A stretch of 64,000 nt of DNA from contig JAVMKO010000006.1 in NCBI GenBank assembly GCA_032164245.1, forward strand, positions 36,482,319 to 36,546,318, in the 5' to 3' direction. This DNA is from Sternotherus odoratus (lineage: Eukaryota > Chordata > Testudines > Kinosternidae). The position numbers were made by a program, and so were the translations under genes. Position 1 is the first letter of the stretch; each line of letters starts with the position of its first letter. The notes beneath the pieces are model-generated. The model was not told the origin of the DNA and made no database searches. It was given only the letters and a program-made list of their open reading frames with translations. Positions 38,001-50,000 of the stretch are shown here, in pieces.

Positions 38001-41000
38001 TTAAGGCAGACTTCAGCAAACACAGGGAGTTGGTAGGTAAGATCCCATGGGACGCAAGTCTAAGGGGAAAAACAATTGAAGACAGTTGGCAGTTTTTCAA
38101 AGAGGCATTATTAAGGGCACAAAAGCAAAATATCCCACTGTGTAGGAAAGACAGGAAGTATGGCAAGAGACCATCCTGGCTTAACCAGGAAATCTTCAAT
38201 GATCTAAAAATCAAAAAGGAGTCCTACAAAAAGTGGAAACTACGTCAAATTACAAAGGATGAATATGAACAAATAACACAAGTACATAGGGTCAAAATTA
38301 GAAGGCCAAGGCACAAAATGAGATCAAACTAGCAAGGGACATAAAGGGTATCAAGGAAACGTTCTACAAACACATTAGAAGCAAGAGGAAGAACAAGGTA
38401 GGCCCGTTACTCAACTTGGGGGTGGGGGAATAACAGAAAATGTGGAAATGGCAGGTACTTAAATGACTTCTTTTTTTTGGTTTTCACAAAGAAGGTTGGT
38501 GGTGATTGGACGTCTAACATAATGAATGCCAGTGAAAGTGAGGTAGGATCAGAAGAGGCTAAAATAGAGAAAGAACAAGTAAAAAATTACTTAGACAAAT
38601 TAGATGTCTTCAAGTCACCAGGGCCTCATGAAATGCATTTTAGAATACTCAAGGAGCTGAGGCGATATCTGAGCCATTAGCGATTATCTTTGAAAAGTCA
38701 TGGAAGGCGGGAGAGATTCCAGAATACTGGAATAGGGCAAATATAGCACCAATCTATAAAAAGGGAAATAAGGAAAACCCATGGAATTACAGGCCTGTCA
38801 TCTTAACTTCTGTACCCGGAAAGATAACGGAGCAAATAATTAAGCAATAAATTTTCAAACATCTAGATGATAATAAGATGATAAGTAACAATCAGCATGG
38901 GTCTGTCAAGAACAAATCGTGTCAAACTAACCTGATAGCATTTGTTGACAGGGTAACAAGCCTGGTGCATAGAGGGAAGCAGTAGACATGAAATATCTTG
39001 AGTTTAGTAAAGCTTTTGATACTGTCTGGTATGATCTCCTCATAAACAAACTAGGGAAATGTGACCTAGATATAAGGTGGGTGCAAAATTGGTTGGAAAA
39101 CCGTTCCCACAGAGTAGTTATCAGTGGTTCACAGTCATGCTGGAAGGGCATAACAAGTGGGGTCCCACAGGGATCAGTTCTTGGTCCAGTTCTGTTCAAT
39201 ATCTTCATCAATGATTTAGATAATGGCATAGAGAGTACATTTATAAAGTTTGCAGATGATACCAAGCTGGGAGGAATTGCAAGTGCTTTGTGGGACAGGA
39301 TTAAAATGTAAAATGATCTGGACAAACTGGAGAAATGGTGTGACGTAAACAGGATGAAATTCAATAAGGACAAATGCAAAGTACTCCAGTTAGGGAGGAA
39401 CAATCAGCTGCACACATACAAAATGGGAAATACCTGCCTACGAAGGAGTACTGTGGAAAGGGATCTAGGGGGTGTCATAGTAGATTAGAAGCTGAATATG
39501 AGTCAACAGTGTAACATTGTTGCAAAAAAGCAAACATAATTCAGGGATTATTAGCAGGAGTGTTGTAAGCAAGACATGAGAAGTAATTCTTCTACTCTAC
39601 TCTGTGCTGATTAGGCCTTAACTGGAGTATTGTGTCCAGTTCTTGGTACCACATTTCAGAGAGGACAAACTGGAGAGAGTCCAGAGAAGAACGACAAAAA
39701 TGATTAAAGATCTAGAAAACATGACCAATGAAGAAAGATTGAAAAAAATGGATTTGATTAATCTGGAAAAGAGAAGACTGAGGGGGGACATGATAACAGT
39801 TTCAAGTATGTAAAAGGTTGTTACAAGGAGGGAGAAAAATTGTTTTTCTTTACATCTGAGGATAGGACAAGTAGCAATGGGCTTAAATTGCATCAAGGGA
39901 GGTTTAGGTTAGACATTAGGAAAAAAGCTTCTTAACTGTCAGGGTGGTTAACAAGGTGGAACAAATTGCCTAGGGAGGTTGTGGAATCTCCATCATTGGA
40001 GATTTTCAAGAGCAGGTTAGACAGACGCCTGTCAGAAATAGTCTAGATTGGCGGTTCTCAAACTTGTTGAGTCGGCTGCCCTTTTTCTTGTCCCCGCGGG
40101 CTGCCGTGACCCGTGTGTCCGCCGAAATGCCGCCGAGCCAAACACTTCTGGTTTTGGCGGCTTTTCAGGCAGACACTTTGAAGCGCTCCGCATGACCGCC
40201 AAAATGCTGCCGAAAGCGAAAGCATTCGGCTCGGTGGCACTTCAGCAGCGCAGGGAGCTCGTGACCCTCTGGGAGAACCACTGGTCTAGATAATACTTAG
40301 TCCTGCCGTGAGGGCAAGGGACTGGACTAGATGACCTCTTGAGGTCTCTTCCAGTCCTATGATTCTATGATAAATACGAATGAATGGCAAAGCTCTTTTC
40401 TTCGGGTTTGTGGTTGCTGCTTTCACCTGCTAATGTTTCATTCAATTCAAAGCTCCAATTCAAAGTCATTCTCTGCAGGGATTTTCATTTCTATCTTAAT
40501 AAAAAACTCATGGCCAGATTTTGAAAGGTAGGTGAGTGCTATTAATTGAGAAATTTGCCTTTGTATTACTCTCTGGAGTAAAACTGGAATGCTTTTCCTG
40601 TTACTGAATATAAATATTTTTAAAGCCTAAAGGATAAAATGCTGCATTGCAATACGCATGTGCAATGACTCAATCACACAATACCATGTAAGATGTATGA
40701 TTTTATAAAAGGGCAAAAATTGGCTCGTTTTATACTTATACATTAAACCATACACACCAAACTTGAAAAGCCTGAGTTCAGTTTAACAAATAAAGATAGC
40801 CAGAAAGCAATCTGTTGTGTTTGAATCAATTAAAAAACTGAACGAGCTGAAGTCAGAGCATATGGTAAATGCACTACACTCAGGCCAAAAAACAACTTTC
40901 AAGTAAAAACTCTTTTGCTCACTTGGGTGAACAAATCTCATTAACACGGCTGTTGACATCCTGACACAAAATTTGCTGCTCCATAATCATCTCAAGTTTC

Positions 41001-44000
41001 TCACTGCATAAGGGATTCTGGCTACCTCAGAACATAGTAAAGAACATGGAGTTGGGGTTCCCGCAGAATTCAGTTATGCTTTATTTGGCATATAGCAAAG
41101 CTATGCTGAGTTGATTGGACTCGAGCATAAAGGATGGGTATAAGGCGTACCACACATCCAACGTTACACAAGTCTCTTCCTTTATGTACATTTATGCAAT
41201 ACAATGCATTACACATTTGGGATTAGCTTGGTTACTTTGTAAGAAGCAATCCCTGCACAGCATGCTCTGTCCATATATGACTTACTCTTTACCTCATCTT
41301 TGTTCCCAACTTATCTTACTCCATTATTTTTTCCATTGTAATAGTTCCCCCTTACCTTAGTACAGACATTCTGTTTCCAGCCTGCTGATCCATTTACCTC
41401 CCTAATCCTGTCTCCCAAGAAACGAGGCCTACCCTATGTCCAATTACTCATGTCAAGTCAGGCCTACACAGGGAAAGCAGAGTTTGTGTACACTGAAGAA
41501 AAAATTACTCTTCTAGCTTCCTACACAGAACCTGTGCCACAGGTTGCTGAGAAACACAGAAGTAGAGTTGCTTCAACATTTTGAAAACATACAATCTAGA
41601 AGAAAATGGGTCAGAGAATTTCATGCTCTTCTGCAAATCAGTGTCTAATATTTATTTATCAACTTCACAGAGGTCCTGATAGGATTCAGTCATGTTTGTA
41701 AAGTGACTTAAACAGTATAAGCAGTATGTGTGATTTAAGCAGTATATTATACCTATTATTCACCTGGTGTTTTCCAAACACAAAAGGGAAGGACAGTTCC
41801 TGTTCCAAAGAGTTTATATTCTAAAACAGTGGTTCTCAAACTCTTTTTTCCATAAATTTTCTTGAAAATTGCTGAGGGTGTCAACGGACCACTTAATGAT
41901 CTTTCTAAATGTTGTTTGTGCCATTACCTAACTATTGTAAAGCGCTTTGGATAAAAGCGTTATATAATTTTTTTTTTAACTTTTTTTGTTCCACAAATAA
42001 AAGCACATAATGCATATTTTAATATCAGTAGTCTTATCATTCTAAGGTAATGGATGTGCCCTCTCTCCCCCACCCCAGCAGCTACCAAGCTGGGGCTGGG
42101 GAGGAAGGTGGGCTCTCTCCCTCTCTCCCCCACAATGGCAGCCCCCGAGCTGGGACTGGGAAGGAGGGCCATCTCTCCCCGGCAGCTGCAGCCCTGGAGC
42201 TAGGGAACGTCGCCTCTTTCTCTGGCTGCCACAGCCCTGCATATCCCAAATTCCCCCACCCCCTCTTCTCACCCTACTGTCCCCACCCACCTACCCTCTA
42301 TTCCCCCCAAGGTCACCACTTCACCTTACATGTGCGCCTTCTCCAGGGTCCAGGCACCTAATTAGTGGAGCCATGTCTGAGCGCCTCCACTAATTAGGTG
42401 GGTGGCCCTTCATTCTTTCACGTGTGGCCACTATGTGTGAGAACTGTGTGTGAGAACTGTGTGTGAGAACTGTGTGTGAGAACTGTGTGTGAGAACTATC
42501 CCTGGGCTACTGATTTAAAAAGACAAAGAGATGAAGGACAGGGGAAAGGTATACAGTGTTCAGGCAAAATGATCTGGGTGATGGGGAAAAACTTCGTTTA
42601 ACACAAAAGTGTTAAATCAAGGTATCTTCTCCTATCCCATAACTGAACTACTTTGACCCTTCAGATTAACAAGTATGTGAAACACACATACAAAAATCCA
42701 AGACCATTGTATCAAACAAATGTACTGTACAATTTCACTAATCTGAACTAATGGAAGGGAGAGCCCAGTGAAGGTAAGTGAGGTCTGTGACCCAATGAGT
42801 GCTGGGGAAGAACACTAGCACAAGACAATTATAAATGTCCTACTCCTTCTTCAGGGAACTACTTGAAAGCCTGGGGCATACTAGGAATTGATATGGTGCT
42901 CCCACACTAGAAAAAGCATGTCATGTTCTCCCCTGGACTATGAGAAGCATGTCATGAGACACATTACTCTTGCCCCCCCACACTGCAGCAGAATCTCACT
43001 GGCTTATGTTTCAATCAACTACAAGCTCAAAAGTTATTTTTCCATTTGGGTTTGTAGGTTACCAAAGTACAGTTTTGCGAGATCTGACTAAGTGCAAAGT
43101 ATTATTTTATGAGTTACCTACCTTAGTTTGCTTTGCCTCACCATCAGAAACCAGAAAAGATCTATTTTATCTAGATTCCAGATTTGAACTAATGTTCTCT
43201 CACAGGTGAATTATCGTCAGCATTTCATTCCTTTAGCACAGATTTAATTTACCTGAAATGCACGTGGCCTTGTTGTTGTGGTTTGTGATCTAGAAGTTTC
43301 CTGTGATGGCAGGTGGGGATCAGGCACAAACTCTTTCAACTTCTGCAGCTGTTCTTTTTGTTCCCTGCACACCAATCACAAAAAAGTGTTACCATTCTAT
43401 TGCCATAAATGCGCTGTTTTAAAAAAAAAAAAAGGGGGGGAGGGGAGACCAATACTTACACCAACAAAATATACTGTGGTAGTATTAAGAATCAATACTC
43501 ACTACAGAGTTTATGGCTGGGAGATAAGGTAGGACACAAGCAGGTGGTAGCACCAACCAGCGAGCATAATAGGAGAGACTTGACTTAGACTGTAAGCTCT
43601 TTAATGCAAGGACCATTCTTTTGTTGTGTGTTTGTAGGGTGCCTAGCACAATGGGGTCCTGGTCCATGACTGTGACTCCTAAGTGCCACCTCAATACAAA
43701 CAATAAATAATAACAGCTGCAACAACTCGGAGCTCCCCTAACATCCGGTGTTCCTATCACCCAGCTTTGGAAAAATGCATTGATTGGCAAATCTAGATAA
43801 ACACACAACTGATACGAGACTTGTCAGATGCACAGAGAACAGATTCAGTTGAAGACACCTGAAGTAGAGAGAAGACATTCTCTACATTTCTACTACTGCT
43901 TCTGTCTCAAAGCATCATCAGGAATCTTATCAGTTTCAAGCCACCCACTTACACTGCATTGTTCTGCTTAGGACCTGCTCTTTCTGAAATACGCAATGAG

Positions 44001-47000
44001 AAGAGCCAGTGTAAGGTAGAAAACACAACTCTCAATATGGTTTGATACAAAAGGATGACTTCCCCAGCATTAACTTTAAAACTGAGGAAAACAGTCAACA
44101 GAATCTTCTTTAACTGAATCCTTTCTTTGGCACTGTAGAGAGAATCTGCTTTCACATATGAATCAGTGAATCAGTTTATTAGGCTTTAAACACCATTCTC
44201 TAAAGCACAGGTGACAAAGTCCCTGACAGCCTGCTGTATTAAACCAGTTCTCAAGACAGATTAAATTCTTCAGCATCATAACTTCCATTCACTTTTTGAA
44301 AATTACATTTCTATCACTTCTGGTTGCAATTAAAACCTTGCATATGGGAATAAAAATATACTATCTTTTTGAGTGTGAAAACAAAACAGCTTTGAGAGAG
44401 GTAGAAAATGTCCCCATTCATTTTAATGTGTTTTTAACTGAAACCTAAGGATGACAAATGTCAACAGTAATTGTTTACTGTTCATCAATTTAGCATAAAA
44501 TCCCGTTTGTGTGATCATCACCCTAAAGAGGTGCAATGGCAGATGCAGGGAAGTGGAGGCATTCCACGCTTTGTCTTTACCTAATACTGCTCCCTCATTG
44601 ATCTTCCTGTTCCCTCTGGAGGGTGAACCATGACGCACAGTTCTTAGGTCTATTCCTCCTCTTTCTACACTCTTTCCTGAAACACCTCATCCATTTACAT
44701 TCCAATTTATAAGTTTGACTCTTCCTTTTTTTATGTTCCTTCCTACAAATGTGCATCATGCACTCCTACCCATAGTACCCATACACCATCCAAGCTTTCT
44801 CTCTATATATATTACTAGACTAAAGATCAGGTCTAGTGTTTGTGTGGGGACAGAAACTCATAATAAACTGAATATAAAATCTTGGTCCTAGGTGCTGGAG
44901 GTATTATTCACATAGATACTTAAATCTTCATAGTCAAGGAGTCATGGAGACTCTGCTTCAAAGCTGGTTAATAAATCTGTTAGGTGCAATAAGAAGCCAG
45001 GGTCATGAGGCAGTCTACAAACCAGTAGTATGGCCATGCTGATTCTCAGATTAATGACCCATTTGACAGATTTAATTTTTGGGTCACCTGTACATTTTTG
45101 CAGATCTGATTACTTATTATTCAGTATGCTTGCTCCTCAACACAAATTGAATATGGCAAAAGAAGTTCCCCAAACACCTTCCTCTTCCTTTCCCACTGAC
45201 ATCGTAAAAACTGCAGCCTCCCAGTCACTCAAGCTTACTAGCTGTGTGTGATTTTCCATGCACCTTCCCTCCTCACATATTGGTAAATTCCTGATGGTAT
45301 TTCCTGTATGTTATCTAAAAAAATATGATCTTTCCTCTGTTCTTATGAACAAAAAACTCTTATATATGCATTGGTTCTTTTTCATTTTGACTACTATAAC
45401 GTCCTCCTCTCTGCCCTTGCTAATTTCCGTATCACTTACCTCCAGCATATTCAGAATGCAACTGCTAAACGTATCTTCAGGCACTCTTCATTGGCTTCCT
45501 CTTAACTTTTATATCAAGTTAAAGATTTTTGTCCTCATCTTTACAGATCTTCACAACCCTGCTTCTGCCTACATCCTAGGTATTTGCAATGTTCTCATCC
45601 TCATACTATCTGGGTTTGGTTAAAATATAGTGCTGATTGAAATGGACTAAAGGAAAATTAAGATAGTAATATACTAGGATTTGCACAGAATAAGAAATCC
45701 ATATGCTTCAAGCCAAACATTCATCACATCTGGGGGTGAGGAAGGAAACTATGCCCTTCACACAGTAATGTACAATTGAATGGGTTTAAAAGATCAGTTG
45801 GCCTAGGGGCAGCTCCTTGAAGCATCATGTATTGGCAACTGCAAGAGGCTCAATGCCAGAACAGATGCAGTAACTGTCTAAATGATAAAGCAAATCCTGT
45901 GATCCTACCTGACAGCATTTAATACAATTCCATGGATTAGTTCAGATAAACTACCAACTTTTTTCCCTAAAGAAATTATAAGATTAGGCAACTCACCGAA
46001 GCATTTTCAGCTCCTGGGCAGCCTTCAGGATTATTTCATGCTGCCTTTGACTAAGGACCATTACCCCTCCAAGTGACTGTTCAGGGTCCAGGTTTGGCTC
46101 TGTTCCCAGCATGTCAGATGAACGTGATGGTGGAAGGGGTGGATCACGCTGATCCTCCAAAGGTCGTAGTCTGTCTGCTTCATCAGGATACCATCTATCT
46201 GATAACCGTTCCCTCTCCCAGTCAGTCCTTTCAGAAAGGTAATCTCGCTTCTCCCTCGATGTATCACGCCTCTCTGGATACTCTCGGATCCTCAACTCCC
46301 CCCTGTCTCGGAGGTCTCTATCATAGAGATCCCTGTCTCTTTCCTCCCTCCACCGGTCCTCACGATACCTGTCCAGAGGTGGAAGTGGTGGCAAAGGTGG
46401 AAGAGGAGGAATGTCCAAGTCATGACTTGGTGTATCTCTGTCATCCAGAGGTCTCAAGTAATCTCTGTCCCATTCTCTATCTAATTCTCGATCATAAATA
46501 TCCAAAGGTCTTCCAGTCCTGTCCAGATCTCTATCCAACTCCCTCTCCATTGGCCTTTCCCAATCATCCCACCAAGTGTCTCGTCTGTCAAGATCAGAAG
46601 GCAGAGGAGGAAGAGGTGATAGTGGAGGCAATGAAAGACGGAGTGGTAACCTGTCATCTCTATCATATGGATCCAGGTGATCATCCCGAATATCCGTGTC
46701 ATGCTCTCTCCAATATCGATCTCTTTCCCAATCATCCAATTGTTCGCGTTCTAAATGACGGGCATCTTGTCTATCTAGTGAATGTTCCTCTAGCATTCTC
46801 TCCTCTTCATGACTCCAGGGAGCCCTCGTTTGTTCCTCTCGATGGTACAGAGATAATTTCTCAGAGTTGTCTCCTAGGCGGATTGGTTTATCAAAATTGC
46901 CTGTTTCAGGCCTGCCCATTTCCCTCTCCCGGCTACCTGATCGCCTGACAGATCCCCTCTCTCGACTTCCTGCCTGCCTGACAGGACCCCTCTCCCAGCT

Positions 47001-50000
47001 TTCAGCCCGCATGACAGGACCCCTCTCCCGGCTTCCAGCTTGCATGATGGGGCCCCTTTCCCAGCTTCCTGACTGCCCCCTATCCCTGCTATCTGCCTGG
47101 TCAGCTGGCTCCTTGTCTCGGCTGGACAACACTCTCTCCCGGCTGCCTGACCGCGCAACTGGCTCCATCTCCCAGCTGCCTGACTGCCCATCTGGCAACT
47201 TCTCCCTACTACCTGAATGCCTATCCAGCTGCTCCTCCCGGCTGTTCACTCTCTGGATCATCCCCCGGCCTCGGGTGGCTGCCTGTCTGGGAAATCCTCT
47301 GCCTCTGTTTGTTAGCCCCCTGCCTCGGTAGTCTTCCAGTCTGCCCTCTCCCCTGTCTAGGCCGTCGTCCAGTCTGCCCTGCCCTCTGCCGTCGTCTAGT
47401 CTGCCGCCCTGACCCCGGCCTCGGCCGTCGTCTAGTCTGCCGCCCTGACCCCGGCCTCGGCCGTCGTCTAGTCTGCCGCCCTGACCCCGGCCTCGGCCGT
47501 CGTCTAGTCTGCCGCCCTGACCCCGGCCTCGGCCGTCGTCTAGTCTGCCGCCCTGACCCCGGCCTCGGCCGTCGTCTAGTCTGCCGCCCTGACCCCGGCC
47601 TCGGCCGTCGTCTAGTCTGCCGCCCTGACCCCGGCCTCGGCCGTCGTCTAGTCTGCTGCCCTGACCCCGGCCTCGGCCGTCGTCTAGTCTGCCCTGACCC
47701 CGGCCTCGGCCGTCATCTAGTCTGCCCTGACCCCGGCCTCGGCCGTCGTCTAGTCTGCCCTGACCCCGGCCTCGGCCGTCGTCTAGTCTGCCCTGACCCC
47801 TGCCTCGGCCGTCGTCCAGTCTGCCCTGACCCCTGCCTCTGCTTACTGGTCCACTGTCTCTATTATCTTCTGGTTGAACCAGCCCTTTACCCTGGTTATT
47901 TTCTGATCCAGGTAGTCCTTTACCCTGGCTATTTTCTAAAAGGGGCAATTTACTATCTGTAGATTTCACATCTTTATTTCCTGTTACAGGGGATGGAGGT
48001 AAGGCTGCTGTTCCTCCTGTCCTCAGAGGAACAGTAGACTGCACAGTTACAGGTGTACTGGGAGGTGGTGTTGGGTTTTGATTTTGACTGGGTGGAGGCT
48101 GAGTAGTTGGTTTTGTCTCTTCTAATTGCTGCGCAGGATCCTGAGAACTCCAAGTCCACTTTTTAGGCCCAGGAATAACTTTTTTAACTTCAGCTTTGGG
48201 TGGTTCCTGTTGAGCTTTTATCAGGTTCTCCGCCGGCTGACCTGGACCAGAATTCTTTGCATCGGTATCAAAGGAAATTGGAGTAGACTGAGTTCTGTTT
48301 GCCAACTCCTGGTTGACAGCCGCATCAGCAAAAGCTTCTTTGTTTTCTGTTCGGGACTCTGCTTGAGACTGCTGTTGTCCAAAACAATGTCTGGGCCCTC
48401 CTCTCCACCGTGACCCACTTGGCTGGGAACTATGCATCTGTGATGTACTTGGGGAAGTATAAAACTGTGCTGCTGGCCCCCGGGGGATAGTCCCCCATTT
48501 GCTTGAAGACCGTCCATCTGAATTCTGACCTTCAAATCTTGGCCTCGGCCCTTCCAAGTTCTGGCCTTCAAAACGAGGTCCTCTCTGTCTTGGCCCTTCA
48601 AATCTGTCAAAGCCTCTTCCCCGAGGTCCATCAAACCTACATGTAAAACAAGAGACAAATTCAAATGAACAAATTAAGTGCGAATTCTCTAGAAGATATT
48701 TTCATTTTATAAAACCACTTTCATGCAAACATCTGTGTGTGCTTCATAAGCAAACCCCATTAAATCAGTACAGAAACATGGAAAAATGCACTTCAAGTTC
48801 ACCCTGCACAACAGACAGTGACATAAGCCATTTGCAGATTCGGCAACCTCTAGGAAATAATGTTAGGTGAACCACAAAATAATCAGTGTCATACCCCACT
48901 GTTGCATCAATATGTGACGTTAGATCTTTGTGCTGGCTCAGCATCTGGGGCATCATTTATAGACACGTAATGGAAAAAAATCTCCTGCTTATGTGAGAAC
49001 AGCAGCATCTGAACCTCTCTATATAGATAGTAGAGGCTGAAAGTGCAAATTTCAGTCATGAAGACTAGTTCCAGGAGAAACGCTGATTTAAAATCTTAGC
49101 TGAAAATCAAGTATGTTATTTTAACATGTCTTGTGTTTAAAGCTCCATACTGGGCCTCAGAAGATCTGGATTCTGTTTCCAGCTCCGCCTAGATTCAGTG
49201 TGACCTTGGGAAAGTCACGATTTCTCTGTTTCTTAATACTTCAACATCAAAATAGTGGTATTTCCCTACCACAAAAGGGTGTGGGAAAAGATAAATAAGT
49301 TAATGTAGGTGTAATGATCAGATACTATGGTGCTGAGTACACATGGAAAAGCCCACACATAAAAAATAATTAAATAAAATCTAAATATAGAATTTAAAAT
49401 ATTATTAAACAGCAAGTGGAGAAAGCTTATGATGTTGCCCTGGTCTGCACAGCTTTGTGTTTGTTTTATTTGTACAACTGTATTTTATTCATATTTAATT
49501 CACCTACAACTACTGTGGCCCAAAGTGTGGGGAACTGGATAACAAATACAGCATGAAGTGAAAGGGTTCATGCAACAGGAACTAAAGAGGCATATCTGGT
49601 CAAAAATCCACTTTTTAATTAAATGTTCAAATACTGATTCACATAACAGAGTAGATAGAATCAAAGTATTTTACACAGAAAACCTTAAAAGGGACTGAAA
49701 GTCACATTACTCAGATGTTTGTAAATTACAACGCTGAATCTTGAACCCGTGCAAAAAAGCAAAAAAACAAGGCAGCTGGAGACTACATGAATAATCAATT
49801 ACAGGATCTTGTTTCTCAAAAAATACCAGGGTTGGAAACAATTGCTTTATAGCACTGAGGAAAAGCACACTGTGGGAAATGGTTTTTAAGGTCAGGCTTG
49901 ATAAAGCCCTGGCTGAAATGATTTAGTTGGGGATTGGTCCTGCTTTGAGCAGGGGGTTGGATTAGATGACCTCCAGAGGTCCCTTCCAACCCTGATATTC

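Larger units (their letters stand above)
36347..43252 (-). other. YLPM1: YLPM1 intron 6
   Basis: 6906 nt. It carries a GC-rich unclassified patch (36430-36960), a CR1 LINE with a nested hAT element (37851-40375) and a hAT-like element (41827-42505). About 40376-41820 and 42510-43250 have nothing recognisable. Confidence 0.85.
43365..45996 (-). other. YLPM1: YLPM1 intron 5
   Basis: 2632 nt with an A-run/G-run at 43417-43445, an L2-type tail (43577-43710) and an L2 ORF fragment (about 45040-45600). Confidence 0.85.

Noticed and set aside
43417..43445. A-run followed by G-run next to exon 6 as a possible splice signal
   Set aside because: It is upstream of the acceptor in transcript sense and looks like simple sequence; the exon 6 acceptor itself is ordinary.
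46073..46948. A 291-codon plus-strand open frame opposite exon 5
   Set aside because: It mirrors the R/D/E-rich codons of YLPM1, which lack stop complements; the minus-strand protein is the recognised one.
47401..47652. Perfect 36-nt direct repeats resembling a CRISPR array
   Set aside because: There are no spacers between the units, they encode protein in frame inside a vertebrate exon, and the genome is eukaryotic.
47309..47962. A 217-codon plus-strand open frame across the YLPM1 repeat array
   Set aside because: It is the antisense of the 33/36-nt coding repeat; units of multiples of three without stops on either strand stay open. It has no independent coding evidence.
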